DNA of 12,134 nt from an uncultured Actinomycetes bacterium (lineage in GTDB: Bacteria; Actinomycetota; Actinomycetes; Nanopelagicales; Nanopelagicaceae), in assembly GCA_903932705.1 (NCBI GenBank), contig CAIZHC010000170.1, forward strand, positions 1 to 12,134, written 5' to 3'. The position numbers and the translations under genes are program-made. Shown here piece by piece: positions 1-11,331 of the stretch. The notes under the pieces were generated by a model, which did not search any database, had not been told where the DNA came from, and saw nothing but the letters and a program-made list of their open reading frames with translations. Within the stretch, counting starts at the first letter, position 1. Each line of letters opens with the position of its first letter.

Positions 1-688
1 CAACAATCTTCTCAATTGCAGCCTCTGGCTTACCTTCGTTACGGGCGGTCTCTTCAGCGATATGGCGTTCATTCTCAATCGCCTCAGCAGGAACTGATTC
101 GCGGTTGAGGTATTGAGGTGCGAATGCAGCAATGTGCTGCGCAACATCCTTACCTGCCTCGAGAGCATCTGTCGTGAGCTGAACCAAAACTCCAAGTTGT
201 GGAGGTAGGTCAGGGTTGGTGCGGTGTAGGTAGACAGCAACTGGAGCGCCTTCGAGAACTGCAATCTTGCGAAGTTCGATCTTCTCGCCGAGTGTTGCAT
301 TGCCTTCATCGATACGAGCTTGAACGGTTGCTCCTGATGGCAGAGTTGAAGCCAAGAAAGCTTCAGATGTGCCGATCTTGGAGGCGAAGAGGTGGGCAAG
401 AAGTTCTTCTGCCAACTCTACGAAACGCTCGCCCTTTGCTACGAAATCAGTCTCACAAGCAAGTTCAAGCATTACGCCAAGGTTGCCCTCAGCCTTTGCG
501 AGAACCACACCATTTGAGGTTGTACGACCTTCGCGCTTGGTAACTCCCTTGAGTCCCTTAACGCGGATGATCTCCACGGCCTTCTCGTAATTGCCATCAG
601 CCTCATCAAGAGCCTTCTTGCAATCGAGCATGCCAGCAGCGGTCGCCTCACGTAAGCGCTTTACATCTTCGGCTGTATATGAAGCCAC
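1..688 (-). CDS. tsf: Translation elongation factor Ts (EF-Ts), 3' end cut by window edge
   Basis: EF-Ts is the cytoplasmic guanine-nucleotide exchange factor that regenerates EF-Tu-GTP during elongation. Reading the minus strand from a GTG at 688 gives an uninterrupted 229 codons to the window edge. The product begins MASYTAEDVKRLREATAAGM, the typical N-terminal UBA-like domain (about residues 1-45, with the family's M-L-D-C-K-K-A-L), followed by the core-domain signature T-D-F-V-A-K at residues 80-85, which contacts EF-Tu in the known structures. Actinobacterial EF-Ts is usually about 270-280 residues, so roughly 45 C-terminal residues should lie beyond the window. The GTG start lies 3 bp after the rpsB stop. 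A GGGAGA ribosome-binding sequence lies inside the last rpsB codons, so the gene is probably co-transcribed and translationally coupled with rpsB. No frameshift or internal stop is present in the part seen. Confidence 0.96.
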   Translation of the reverse strand, partial: MASYTAEDVKRLREATAAGMLDCKKALDEADGNYEKAVEIIRVKGLKGVTKREGRTTSNGVVLAKAEGNLGVMLELACETDFVAKGERFVELAEELLAHLFASKIGTSEAFLASTLPSGATVQARIDEGNATLGEKIELRKIAVLEGAPVAVYLHRTNPDLPPQLGVLVQLTTDALEAGKDVAQHIAAFAPQYLNRESVPAEAIENERHIAEETARNEGKPEAAIEKIV

Positions 689-691
689 GAA

Positions 692-1531
692 TTATTCTCC
701 CTTTACTTCTGTCACAGGTGCTTCTGCAACAACATCTGCCACCACTGCATCAGCAGCAGGTGCTTCAGTTGCAGCGAGCGCTGTTTCAACTTCTACGAAT
801 GTCTCATCTGCTGGAGCAACCTTGTCAGCAACTGCAGCTGCAGCAGCTGAACGAGCTGCAAGACCAGCAACAGCGGCATCAGCGATTACGCGTGTCAACA
901 AGCCGATGGAGCGGATTGCATCATCGTTACCCGGAATCTTGTAATCAACTTCATCTGGATCGCAGTTTGTATCCAAGATAGCGACGACTGGAATTCCCAG
1001 CTTCTTTGCTTCAGCAACAGCAAGGTGTTCCTTCTTGGTATCGACAACCCAGATTGCGCTAGGCAACTTGGTCATGTTGCGGATGCCTTCAAGGTTCTTG
1101 GTGAGCTTCTCGCGCTCGCGACGAAGAACCAAGAGTTCCTTCTTTGTTAGTACTTGATCGTTCTTCTGCTCAAGTTGTTCGAGTTCCTTGAGACGTTGAA
1201 TACGCTTGTAAACAGTTGGGAAGTTGGTCAACATTCCACCCAACCAACGCTCGGTTACGTAAGGCATTCCTACGCGTGCGGCTTGTTCAATAATTGGTTG
1301 ATGAGCTTGCTTCTTCGTTCCAACAAAGAGGATGTGTCCGCCCTTTGCGACTGTGTCTTTAATGAAATCGTAAGCAGAATCGATAAGTCCAAGTGACTGC
1401 TGGATATCGATAATGTAAATGCCGTTGCGCTCAGCGAAGATAAAGCGCTTCATCTTTGGATTCCAACGACGAGTCTGGTGTCCGAAGTGGACTCCGCTGT
1501 CGAGGAGTTCTCGCATTGTTACAACCGCCAT
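692..1531 (-). CDS. rpsB: 30S ribosomal protein S2
   Basis: S2 is a structural protein of the small ribosomal subunit, bound near the head-body junction. The 279-residue product starts [20 protein letters not shown] and carries the S2 hallmarks R-R-W-N-P-K-M (21-27), G-I-Y-I-I-D (37-42), F-V-G-T-K-K-Q-A (69-76) and [10 protein letters not shown] (94-103). A helical, charged segment at about 105-150 matches the family coiled coil. The frame is open 13 codons further upstream, but the start at 1531 is chosen because homologues begin [10 protein letters not shown] and because AAAGGAGAG (1539-1547) sits at proper spacing before it. Residues from about 228 onward form an Ala/Val/Glu-rich acidic tail of about 50 residues, common in actinobacterial S2 proteins and probably disordered. 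It is first in a pair with tsf (3-bp gap) and has its own structured leader and likely promoter, so it is probably regulated apart from the amino acid genes upstream. Confidence 0.98.
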   Translation of the reverse strand: MAVVTMRELLDSGVHFGHQTRRWNPKMKRFIFAERNGIYIIDIQQSLGLIDSAYDFIKDTVAKGGHILFVGTKKQAHQPIIEQAARVGMPYVTERWLGGMLTNFPTVYKRIQRLKELEQLEQKNDQVLTKKELLVLRREREKLTKNLEGIRNMTKLPSAIWVVDTKKEHLAVAEAKKLGIPVVAILDTNCDPDEVDYKIPGNDDAIRSIGLLTRVIADAAVAGLAARSAAAAAVADKVAPADETFVEVETALAATEAPAADAVVADVVAEAPVTEVKGE

Positions 1532-1538
1532 GGCGGCA

Positions 1539-1547
1539 CTCTCCTTT
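1539..1547 (-). promoter_or_regulatory. rpsB Shine-Dalgarno sequence
   Basis: On the minus strand AAAGGAGAG ends 7 nt before the ATG at 1531. It is one of the strongest ribosome-binding sequences in the window and fixes the rpsB start at 1531 rather than at the longer open frame starting at 1570. It lies 2 nt after the 3' end of a 7-bp hairpin (1550-1569), so access to it may depend on leader folding. Confidence 0.85.
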
Positions 1548-1549
1548 AT

Positions 1550-1569
1550 TGCATGCAGTAGCGCATGCA
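1550..1569 (-). repeat. SD-adjacent hairpin in the rpsB leader
   Basis: The minus strand reads TGCATGC, six loop bases GCTACT, then GCATGCA: a perfect 7-bp stem ending 2 nt before the rpsB Shine-Dalgarno. It could hold the ribosome-binding site in a defined position or serve as part of a repressor site. There is no U-tract after it, so it is not a terminator. Confidence 0.6.
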
Positions 1570-1701
1570 CTCGGTTGTCGAAGCGGCAATTTGCCGATTC
1601 CCTAGCATCTAGGCACCGACTTACCGTGAGGTAAGACCGAAATGGTTTCTCGCGTGAGCGAGATAGATGCGTGAAGTCAGACCTTGCGATCTGCTGGGGT
1701 A

Positions 1702-1730
1702 ATTCTAAGGGGGCGAGGCAGCGAACTTAA
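1702..1730 (-). promoter_or_regulatory. Probable rpsB-tsf promoter
   Basis: On the minus strand TTAAGT (1725-1730) and TAGAAT (1702-1707) are separated by 17 bp. The -10 matches the TANNNT actinobacterial consensus well; the -35 is poor. An A at 1695, 7 nt downstream, would be a plausible transcription start, giving a 5' UTR of about 164 nt. It lies just after the xerC stop (1743), so rpsB-tsf could be transcribed independently of the amino acid run. The call rests on hexamer likeness only. Confidence 0.45.
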
Positions 1731-1742
1731 AATCGGACCAGG

Positions 1743-2642
1743 TTAAGCCCTGGGATGCGCGGTTTCGAAGGCTTTTTGGAGGCGATCGGGCGAAACATGC
1801 GTGTAAATCTGCGTAGTTGCAAGAGAGGAGTGACCCAAAATCTCTTGAACTGTGCGCAGATCTGCCCCGCCTTCCAGCAGGTGGGTGGCAGCGGTATGGC
1901 GAAGTCCATGGGGTCCCATCTTTGAACCGACCGCGGCCATCGCTTGATAGACCACTTCGCGAACGGTGCGCTGATCAATACGGCTCCCCCTCGACCCCAA
2001 AAACACAGCGCTACCGGATTTATCGGTAGCAAGTTCGGGTCGAGCTTGGCTCAAATAATTGCGGAGCGCCTTCATGGCGGGAGCGCCCATAGGGACCACT
2101 CGTTCTTTGCTTCCCTTACCCATCACCTGAAGAGTGTTTCGCGATTCATCTATTGAGCGCATATCAAGACCACAAATTTCCGAGACACGTATTCCCGTTG
2201 CGTATAGAACTTCGATAAGAGCCAAGTCGCGAATTGAGATGGGATGTGGATCTTCATCCACTCGGGTTTGGGCGCTCGCTAAAACTATTTCAGTGTCGGC
2301 GATATCTAGCACTTCAGGCAAGGTGCGATGCGGTTTAGGGATTGCGAGCTCGGCACCAAGATCACTCTTAATCCACCCCTGGCTTGCCGCCCAATAGGTA
2401 AATGCTCGGATAGAAACAATCCGGCGTGCCATCGTAGAACGCGCCGCGCCTGAAGCTTGAAGTTCTGCCAACCAGGATCGGATATGAGTGAGTTCCAATT
2501 GTGAGAACTCTTCTACTTTGAGAGTTTCCAAATGTTTCAGGAATGATTCAAGATCACTTACATATCCCTTGATTGAGTTATCTGCGAGATTGCGCACGAG
2601 GACCAGATGCTCCTCATATTGTGCAATTAACTCTGAACTCAT
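1743..2642 (-). CDS. xerC: Tyrosine recombinase XerC
   Basis: XerC, usually with a partner XerD, cuts and rejoins the chromosomal dif site to resolve chromosome dimers at division. From the start at 2642 the product has 299 residues, normal for the family. Residues about 1-85 form the SAM-like core-binding domain; the catalytic domain holds the full active set: R152 (T-G-I-R-V-S-E), K176 (G-K-G-S-K-E-R), H245 and R248 (H-G-L-R-H-T), H271 (L-G-H-S-S) and nucleophile Y280 (Q-I-Y-T-H-V). The frame is open to 2687, but the extra 15 residues would overlap the cimA end by 35 nt, do not resemble the family N-terminus and lack a Shine-Dalgarno, so 2642, 10 bp after the cimA stop, is preferred; its own Shine-Dalgarno is also weak. 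In many actinobacteria xerC lies just before rpsB, as here, but directly following cimA is unusual. I see no integrase-type context, so a housekeeping role is more likely than a phage origin. Confidence 0.92.
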   Translation of the reverse strand: MSSELIAQYEEHLVLVRNLADNSIKGYVSDLESFLKHLETLKVEEFSQLELTHIRSWLAELQASGAARSTMARRIVSIRAFTYWAASQGWIKSDLGAELAIPKPHRTLPEVLDIADTEIVLASAQTRVDEDPHPISIRDLALIEVLYATGIRVSEICGLDMRSIDESRNTLQVMGKGSKERVVPMGAPAMKALRNYLSQARPELATDKSGSAVFLGSRGSRIDQRTVREVVYQAMAAVGSKMGPHGLRHTAATHLLEGGADLRTVQEILGHSSLATTQIYTHVSPDRLQKAFETAHPRA

Positions 2643-2652
2643 GCCTGAAAGG

Positions 2653-4242
2653 CTACTCGGGTTTACGTCCCTGACGAAGTAATCCATAGGTCACGGCGTC
2701 TTCAAGTGCCATCGCAGAAGCCGCAATTACATTCTCGTGAACGCCAACAGTTGTCCATGAGCCATCGCTATCACTCGTCTCAACCAAGACGCGTGTTACC
2801 GCACCAGTTCCGAGGCGACCTTCCAGGATTCGAACCTTGTAATCAGTCAACTCTAACCGCTCTAACTCTGGGTAAAACTTCTTAAGTCCGGAACGAAGCG
2901 CAGTATCGATTGCGTTGACAGGTCCATTTCCTGAACCCGTTGTAACGATGCTCTCGCCATGAGCGCTCAAGGTGACCGTTGCGTTGGACTTCACTGCGCC
3001 GTTGGCATCACCGTCGACGGTGGTCTGCCAATCTTCGATGACAAAGAACTCAGCACGCTTTCCAGATATCTCTTCACGAAGTAAGAGTTCGAAAGACGCA
3101 TCTGCAGCTTCAAAGGTAAAACCGCGTGACTCCATCTCTTTCACCCGCTCTACAACTCGAGCAACAACTTCCTTATCTCCACCAAGATCAATTCCTAGTT
3201 CTTGAGATTTCAATTCGATGGATGCACGGCCGGCCATCTCGGAAACCAGCATTCGCATGTCGTTTCCAACGCTTGATGGATCTTCGTGTTGGTACATCGC
3301 TGGGTCAACCTTGATTGCGCTGGCATGTAGCCCAGCCTTATGAGCAAAGGCTGAAACTCCGACATATGGTTGACGGGCGCTTGGTGCAACATTTGTCACT
3401 TCCGCTACTGCATGTGAAATTCTAAATGATTCGCGAAGAGCGCCCTCTGGAAGCACTGGCTTCTTCATCTTTAACTCTAAGTTAGCGATGATGCTTACTA
3501 GATCGGCGTTACCAGTGCGCTCTCCATAGCCATTCAGAGTTCCCTGTACATGTGTCACGCCAGCATCGATTGCAGCCAAAGAGTTTGCAATCGCACATCC
3601 AGTGTCATTGTGGCAATGGATTCCCAGGCGGGCAGATGATTCCAGCAAAACAGTATGTACAACATCAGTAAGTTCTGTTGGAAGCATTCCGCCGTTGGTG
3701 TCACAGAGCGCAATCACATCAGCGCCAGATTCCGCAGCAACTCGAACAACTTCGAGAGCGTATGCAGGGTTAGAGCGGTAGCCATCAAAGAAATGTTCGG
3801 CATCTAGAAATACGCGCTGTCCACCTGAGCGTAGGAATTTAATAGAACTACGGATCATCTCTAAGTTCTCATCTAGAGTTGTTCGCAGAGCGAGCTCAAC
3901 CTGACGGTCATAACTTTTCGCAACCAAGGTAACTGCAGGCGCACCAGAATCTTGCAGCGCGCGAAGAAGTACATCGTCTGCAGCTTGGACACCTGGACGT
4001 CGGGTTGCACCAAAAGCTACAAAAGTGGCGTTCTTCAATTTCAGTTCGGTTTGTGCCAACTTAAAGAACTCAGTGTCCTTGGGATTTGCTCCAGGCCATC
4101 CACCTTCAATGAACCCAACACCCAGATCATCTAAGTGATGAGCGATCGCCAACTTGTCATGAACAGAGAGGTTTAATCCCTCTTGCTGCGCGCCATCGCG
4201 CAGGGTGGTGTCGTAGATATGAAAGGCATCAGAAACTGGCAT
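2653..4242 (-). CDS. cimA: (R)-citramalate synthase
   Basis: Condenses pyruvate with acetyl-CoA to (R)-citramalate, the first step of the pyruvate route to isoleucine; LeuCD and LeuB then give 2-oxobutyrate. The 529-residue length is normal for the CimA type of the LeuA-like DRE-TIM metallolyase family. The TIM barrel starts with Y-D-T-T-L-R-D-G-A-Q-Q-E-G (10-22; catalytic R15, metal ligand D16), has F-I-E-G-G-W-P-G-A-N-P-K (44-55), diagnostic of CimA against LeuA, the metal-binding H-C-H-N-D (209-213) and N-G-Y-G-E-R-T-G-N-A-D-L (237-248). The last 150 or so residues fit the LeuA-type regulatory dimer domain, which binds the end-product amino acid in relatives, so isoleucine feedback is likely. 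The ATG overlaps the ilvE stop by 1 nt (TAATG), implying translational coupling. A homocitrate or isopropylmalate synthase role is less likely given the N-terminal motifs and the neighbours. Confidence 0.93.
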   Translation of the reverse strand: MPVSDAFHIYDTTLRDGAQQEGLNLSVHDKLAIAHHLDDLGVGFIEGGWPGANPKDTEFFKLAQTELKLKNATFVAFGATRRPGVQAADDVLLRALQDSGAPAVTLVAKSYDRQVELALRTTLDENLEMIRSSIKFLRSGGQRVFLDAEHFFDGYRSNPAYALEVVRVAAESGADVIALCDTNGGMLPTELTDVVHTVLLESSARLGIHCHNDTGCAIANSLAAIDAGVTHVQGTLNGYGERTGNADLVSIIANLELKMKKPVLPEGALRESFRISHAVAEVTNVAPSARQPYVGVSAFAHKAGLHASAIKVDPAMYQHEDPSSVGNDMRMLVSEMAGRASIELKSQELGIDLGGDKEVVARVVERVKEMESRGFTFEAADASFELLLREEISGKRAEFFVIEDWQTTVDGDANGAVKSNATVTLSAHGESIVTTGSGNGPVNAIDTALRSGLKKFYPELERLELTDYKVRILEGRLGTGAVTRVLVETSDSDGSWTTVGVHENVIAASAMALEDAVTYGLLRQGRKPE

Positions 4243-5327
4243 TATGAAACTCGCTTATTCCAGCCGTGGGTATCAGCGCTTGTTCCATGTTGAATGCCAA
4301 GAAGAGTTTCGCGAATCTGCATAGTGATTGGACCAGGGTTGCCATCTCCGGTTGCCCAACTTCCCTCAGCGCTCTTCGCAGCTCCGACTGGCGTAACTAC
4401 TGCGGCGGTTCCGCAAGCAAAGATTTCCGTAATTTCACCAGAGGTGACACCTTCGCGCCAGTCATCTGTTGAAATCATTCCCTCTTCAACTTTGTAACCT
4501 AAATCTTTTGCGACGGTCAGAATCGAATCACGCGTGATACCTGCAAGCAGAGTACCCGTAAGTTTTGGAGTGAAGATTGTGGCATCTGCGCCTTTACCCT
4601 TAACGAAGTAAAGGTTCATTCCGCCCATCTCTTCAACCCACTTGCGCTCTTGTGCATCAAGCCAGACAACTTGATCGCAACCCTCAGCCGCTGCTTGCTT
4701 CTGAGCAAGCAATGAACCAGCGTAATTTCCACCAGTCTTAGCTTCACCGGTACCGCCCTTGGCAGCGCGCACGTACTCTGTAGAAATCCAGACAGTTACG
4801 GCTTTACCTGGATTGAAATATGCAGATGCTGGAGTTGTAATAACTATGTAAGTCGCTTGATTGCTTGGGCGTACGCCTAAGCCAACTTCGCTAGCAAACA
4901 TGAAGGGACGAATGTAAAGAGACTCTCCAAAATTCTTTGGGACCCAAGCTTTCTCATGGCTCACGAGAGCTTCAACCGTCTCAACAAAATCACCGATAGA
5001 AAGCTCAGGTAGCGCCATACGAATTGCGCTCTTGCGAAAACGCTCTGCGTTAGCTTCGGGACGGAAAAGGCTTACTCCTCCATCGGGTTGGCTATAAGCC
5101 TTAAGTCCTTCAAAGATCTCTTGGCCGTAATGCAAGACTGAGGTAGCAGGATCAATTGAGAGCGGTCCATAGGCCTTTATCTCAGCGTCACTCCAACCGG
5201 TCGCCTCGCTCCACTCGGCTACCAACATATTGTCGGTGTAGTGCTTGCCGAAGCCTCCTGCCGCAATCTTTGCTTCGCGGTCAGCATCACTTGATGGATT
5301 TTGGTTTGGGTTGAGATGGATCTTCAT
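4242..5327 (-). CDS. ilvE: Branched-chain amino acid aminotransferase
   Basis: A cytoplasmic PLP enzyme that exchanges the amino group between glutamate and the 2-oxo acids of valine, leucine and isoleucine, the last step of all three pathways. The 361-residue product matches the longer BCAT type II form found in actinobacteria and eukaryotes. It has L-H-Y-G-Q-E-I-F-E-G-L-K (65-76) in the substrate region, and E-A-K-T-G-G-N-Y-A-G-S-L (195-206), where K197 is the expected Schiff-base lysine. After it come W-L-D-A-Q-E-R-K-W-V-E-E-M-G-G-M-N and, near the C-terminus, the E-I-F-A-C-G-T-A-A-V-V-T-P phosphate-binding segment. The ATG directly abuts the leuB stop (TAAATG), with an AGGAG inside the leuB end 8 nt upstream, so it is translated from the same mRNA. 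Its stop overlaps the cimA start by 1 nt. No defect is visible. Confidence 0.97.
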   Translation of the reverse strand: MKIHLNPNQNPSSDADREAKIAAGGFGKHYTDNMLVAEWSEATGWSDAEIKAYGPLSIDPATSVLHYGQEIFEGLKAYSQPDGGVSLFRPEANAERFRKSAIRMALPELSIGDFVETVEALVSHEKAWVPKNFGESLYIRPFMFASEVGLGVRPSNQATYIVITTPASAYFNPGKAVTVWISTEYVRAAKGGTGEAKTGGNYAGSLLAQKQAAAEGCDQVVWLDAQERKWVEEMGGMNLYFVKGKGADATIFTPKLTGTLLAGITRDSILTVAKDLGYKVEEGMISTDDWREGVTSGEITEIFACGTAAVVTPVGAAKSAEGSWATGDGNPGPITMQIRETLLGIQHGTSADTHGWNKRVS

Positions 5328-6362
5328 TTAGATAGCTCCTGCCAAGGCATCACCGATTTGAACAGTACTTCTCTTTGTGTCACCGCGAGTAAGTAGATCA
5401 GCGGCGACAGCGCGCTCTACATCTGCTGCGGCATCCAGCTCACCCAGGTGGGCGAGCAGCATTGCAACAGACATAACGGTCGCAGTTGGATCCGCTAGTG
5501 ACTTTCCAGCGATATCAGGTGCTGAACCATGCACTGGCTCAAACATCGAAGGATATTTGCGAGTTGGATTGATATTTCCCGAAGCTGCAAGTCCGATTCC
5601 ACCACAGATTGCGGCAGCAATATCAGTCAAGATATCTCCGAAGAGATTATCTGTGACGACTACATCAAAGCGCTCTGGGTTAGTTACGAAGAACATTGAT
5701 GCAGCGTCAACGTGCAGGTAGTCAGTTGCGACATCCGGAAACTCTTTTGCGACCTCATTAAATGTGCGAGTCCACAATCCGCCAGCATGGGTCAACACAT
5801 TGTTCTTATGAACCAAGGTCAACTTCTTGCGTGGACGGCTTGCAGCTCGGGCAAAGGCATCACGAATTACTCGCTCAGCGCCACGGCGGGTATTGAGTGA
5901 CTCCTCCGTTGCAATCTCTGCTTCAGTTCCAAAGGCGAGATTTCCACCTGCGCCTACATATGGACCTTCTGTGCCTTCGCGAACAACCACGAAATCAATC
6001 GGTGCTTGAGTGGCCAGAGGCGACTTAACACCGGCATGAAGTTTTGCTGGGCGAAGATTTACATATTGATCGAAGGCGAAGCGAAGTTTGAGCAACAATC
6101 CGCGCTCAAGAACTCCACTTGGAACAGTTGGATCTCCGACTGCACCGAGCAGAATGACATCGCTCTTGGCAATCTCAGCCATAGTCTCATCTGAGAGAAC
6201 TTCACCCGTCGCGTGCCAGTGAGAGGCGCCAAGGTTGTAAGGAATCTTCTTGAACTCCAGCGAGTATTTCGCTGCAACTTTATCCAAGACCTTTAAACCT
6301 TCGGCAACAACTTCAGGCCCGATCCCATCGCCAGCAATAACAGCAAGATTAAATTGCTTCAT
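5328..6362 (-). CDS. leuB: 3-isopropylmalate dehydrogenase
   Basis: NAD-dependent oxidative decarboxylation of 3-isopropylmalate in leucine synthesis; enzymes of this family also process 3-methylmalate in the citramalate route to isoleucine, which fits the cimA neighbour. The 344-residue product starts with the family opening A-G-D-G-I-G-P-E-V (10-18). It contains the arginines that bind malate (R94, R104, and R128 in V-V-R-E-G-T-E-G), K186 (V-H-K-N-N-V), metal-binding D219, D243 and D247 ([10 protein letters not shown], 238-247, the isocitrate/isopropylmalate dehydrogenase signature), and the NAD-binding loop [12 protein letters not shown] (275-286). It starts 15 bp after the serA stop with AAGGGG as ribosome-binding sequence and ends flush against ilvE. 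Tartrate dehydrogenase and isocitrate dehydrogenase are relatives, but length and context favour LeuB. leuC and leuD are not in the window. Confidence 0.96.
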   Translation of the reverse strand: MKQFNLAVIAGDGIGPEVVAEGLKVLDKVAAKYSLEFKKIPYNLGASHWHATGEVLSDETMAEIAKSDVILLGAVGDPTVPSGVLERGLLLKLRFAFDQYVNLRPAKLHAGVKSPLATQAPIDFVVVREGTEGPYVGAGGNLAFGTEAEIATEESLNTRRGAERVIRDAFARAASRPRKKLTLVHKNNVLTHAGGLWTRTFNEVAKEFPDVATDYLHVDAASMFFVTNPERFDVVVTDNLFGDILTDIAAAICGGIGLAASGNINPTRKYPSMFEPVHGSAPDIAGKSLADPTATVMSVAMLLAHLGELDAAADVERAVAADLLTRGDTKRSTVQIGDALAGAI

Positions 6363-6377
6363 TAGACGGCCCCTTAA

Positions 6378-9527
<3,150 letters not shown>

Positions 9528-11267
9528 TTATAACTCCTGTGAATCCCAGATAGGAGCCATTGATTTCGCAACGACGATGTCATCATTTGATGTTCCAGCA
9601 GCAACCATCGGCCAGACCATCGCATCGCGATGCACACTGAAATCAACAACTACAGGTCGATCATTAATTGCCATTGCTTCATTGATTACGCGATCAACAT
9701 CTTCCTTGCTCTCGCAACGAAGCCCAACACAACCCATCGCTTCAGCCAACTTTGCGAAGTCTGGGATTCTCTTGGAGTGCAGATCAGTATTTGAGTAACG
9801 CTGGTTGTAGAAGAGGGTCTGCCATTGGCGAACCATTCCTAGTGACTCGTTATTGATGATTGCAACCTTGATTGGAATGTTATTGAGCGCGCAGGTTACT
9901 AACTCCTGATTTGTCATCTGGAAGCAACCATCGCCATCAATCGCCCAAACCACAGTATCTGGAGCGCCAACCTTTGCACCCATTGCGGCAGGAACCGCGA
10001 ATCCCATTGTTCCAAGCCCACCAGAGTTGATCCAGGTGCGCGGCTTCTCGTAATTAACAAATTGAGAGGACCACATCTGATGTTGTCCAACACCTGCAAC
10101 ATAAATCGCATCTGGTCCAGCAATCTGACCCAAGCGCTGGATGACATATTGAGGTGAGACAGTGCCATCAGTTGGTTCATCGAAGCCGAGTGGATACTTG
10201 GCGCGCCAACTATTACAAAGCTGCCACCAGGCGGTGAGATCTGGCTTTGATTTTGCAAATTGCTTTTGTAGCGCTGGAAGCAGAGCATTGATGGTTGCTT
10301 TTAGATCTCCAACAAGAGCAACGTCAACAATGCGGTTCTTTCCGATTTCCGCAGGATCAATATCTGCATGAATGATCTTTGCATTTGGTGCAAAGGAGGA
10401 GAGCTTTCCAGTAACGCGATCGTCAAAGCGCGCACCCAAAGTAATCAGTAGATCAGCCTTCTGTAACGATGTAACTGCAGCAACAGTTCCATGCATACCA
10501 GGCATTCCGAGATGTTGTGGGTGGCTATCTGGGAATGAACCCAAGGCCATCAAAGTTGTGACAACTGGTGCGCCAGTTAATTCAGCGAGCTTCATGAGCT
10601 CAGCAGAGGCATTGGACTTAATCATGCCGCCGCCAACATAGAGAACCGGGCTCTTAGATTCTGCGATCAGCGCCGCTGCATCAAGAACTGATTGCGCCGT
10701 TGGCTCCATCACTGGGTTGTACCCAGGAAGTGAGAGAGAAGTTGGCCAATTGAAATCAGTCATCGTAGTGAGGGCATCTTTTGCAATATCGACTAGAACT
10801 GCTCCTGGTCGACCAGTACCTGCGATGTGAAAGGCCTCAGCGATTGCGCGAGGAATATCGCGAGGATCGGTAATCAAGAAATTATGTTTTGTAACTGGCA
10901 TCGTGATGCCGCGGATATCTGCCTCTTGGAAAGCATCTGTACCGATGGCACCTGAGGCGACCTGGCCGGTGATTGCTACAACAGGCACAGAGTCCATTTG
11001 TGCATCAGCAAGTGGAGTAACGAGGTTTGTTGCTCCAGGACCAGATGTTGCAATGCAAACTCCAACTCGACCAGTTGCCTGGGCATACCCAGTTGCAGCA
11101 TGACCAGCGCCTTGTTCGTGGCGAACCAGGATGTGGCGAATAGAGCTATCAAAGATTGGGTCGTACGCAGGAAGGATTGCCCCTCCAGGGATACCGAACA
11201 TGACATCCACACCGGCAGACTCCAGAGATTTCACGAGTGACTGTGCTCCGGTGACTTGTGCTGACAT
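9528..11267 (-). CDS. ilvB: Acetohydroxyacid synthase large (catalytic) subunit
   Basis: A ThDP-dependent enzyme that joins two pyruvates to 2-acetolactate, or pyruvate and 2-oxobutyrate to 2-aceto-2-hydroxybutyrate: the entry step for valine, leucine and isoleucine. The 579 residues show the three-domain plan: N-terminal pyrimidine-binding domain with F-G-I-P-G-G-A (24-30) and catalytic E51 (R-H-E-Q-G-A), a central FAD-type domain with R-F-D-D-R-V-T-G (280-287), and the ThDP pyrophosphate domain with the G-D-G (445-447) to N-N (472-473) Mg2+ motif. The frame offers two ATGs, at 11273 and 11267. AGAGGAG directly touches the first but is 6 nt from the second, so 11267 is preferred (M-S-A-Q-V-T-G). 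An attenuator-like leader precedes it and ilvN follows with no gap. Other ThDP enzymes (pyruvate oxidase, glyoxylate carboligase) are excluded by the ilvN-ilvC context. Confidence 0.97.
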   Translation of the reverse strand: MSAQVTGAQSLVKSLESAGVDVMFGIPGGAILPAYDPIFDSSIRHILVRHEQGAGHAATGYAQATGRVGVCIATSGPGATNLVTPLADAQMDSVPVVAITGQVASGAIGTDAFQEADIRGITMPVTKHNFLITDPRDIPRAIAEAFHIAGTGRPGAVLVDIAKDALTTMTDFNWPTSLSLPGYNPVMEPTAQSVLDAAALIAESKSPVLYVGGGMIKSNASAELMKLAELTGAPVVTTLMALGSFPDSHPQHLGMPGMHGTVAAVTSLQKADLLITLGARFDDRVTGKLSSFAPNAKIIHADIDPAEIGKNRIVDVALVGDLKATINALLPALQKQFAKSKPDLTAWWQLCNSWRAKYPLGFDEPTDGTVSPQYVIQRLGQIAGPDAIYVAGVGQHQMWSSQFVNYEKPRTWINSGGLGTMGFAVPAAMGAKVGAPDTVVWAIDGDGCFQMTNQELVTCALNNIPIKVAIINNESLGMVRQWQTLFYNQRYSNTDLHSKRIPDFAKLAEAMGCVGLRCESKEDVDRVINEAMAINDRPVVVDFSVHRDAMVWPMVAAGTSNDDIVVAKSMAPIWDSQEL

Positions 11268-11273
11268 ATTCAT

Positions 11274-11280
11274 CTCCTCT
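11274..11280 (-). promoter_or_regulatory. ilvB Shine-Dalgarno deciding the start
   Basis: AGAGGAG on the minus strand abuts the ATG at 11273 with no spacer but is 6 nt from the in-frame ATG at 11267. Normal spacing therefore points to 11267 as the ilvB start. It lies outside the leader hairpins. Confidence 0.75.
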
Positions 11281-11313
11281 CTGGGGTGGAACTACTGGGT
11301 TATCTTCTCAAGA

Positions 11314-11331
11314 CATTTCGGCCGTGAAATG
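11314..11331 (-). repeat. Extra hairpin after the ilvB terminator stem
   Basis: The minus strand reads CATTTC, six bases, then GAAATG, a perfect 6-bp inverted repeat directly after the terminator-like stem and overlapping its T-rich tail. It is AT-rich and weak. It could be part of the leader switch or a chance repeat; I cannot assign a role. Confidence 0.35.

Larger units (their letters stand above)
1532..1695 (-). ncRNA. Candidate structured leader RNA of rpsB (possible S2 autoregulatory element)
   Basis: The predicted 5' UTR of rpsB is dense in perfect inverted repeats. In transcript order: a hairpin TCTCGC/GCGAGA with loop TCAC (1648-1663); a hairpin CTTACC/GGTAAG with the same TCAC loop (1620-1635); CCTAG/CTAGG with a 3-nt loop (1601-1613); CGGCA/TGCCG with a 3-nt loop (1584-1596); and TGCATGC/GCATGCA with a 6-nt loop (1550-1569), just before the Shine-Dalgarno. 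In addition GCATCTA (1664-1670) is perfectly complementary to TAGATGC (1605-1611). That 7-bp stem would enclose the first two hairpins as a three-way junction and would exclude the CCTAG/CTAGG hairpin. Position before a ribosomal protein operon, extensive pairing and two exclusive folds suggest a ribosomal protein leader. That S2 is the ligand is inference; I do not recognise a named RNA family, and no tRNA fold fits. Confidence 0.55.

Noticed and set aside
591..944. A 117-codon plus-strand frame opposite the rpsB end and tsf start
   Set aside because: The Ala/Ser/Thr-rich product is a shadow of the alanine-rich tail of S2 read in reverse; both minus-strand genes are clearly real.
1620..1663. 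Plus-strand RNA with GTGA (GNRA-type) tetraloops
   Set aside because: The same two repeats would carry GNRA loops if read on the plus strand, but no plus-strand promoter or gene is evident there, and the rpsB leader reading is simpler.
2010..2030. Perfect 7-bp inverted repeat GCTACCG/CGGTAGC inside xerC
   Set aside because: It falls within well-conserved coding sequence, with a 7-nt loop and no U-run; most likely chance. A dif site or terminator is not supported.
1743..2642. Phage or integron integrase with an attachment site nearby
   Set aside because: The protein is of normal XerC length and motif order, sits among housekeeping genes, and no tRNA, direct repeat or mobile gene flanks it.
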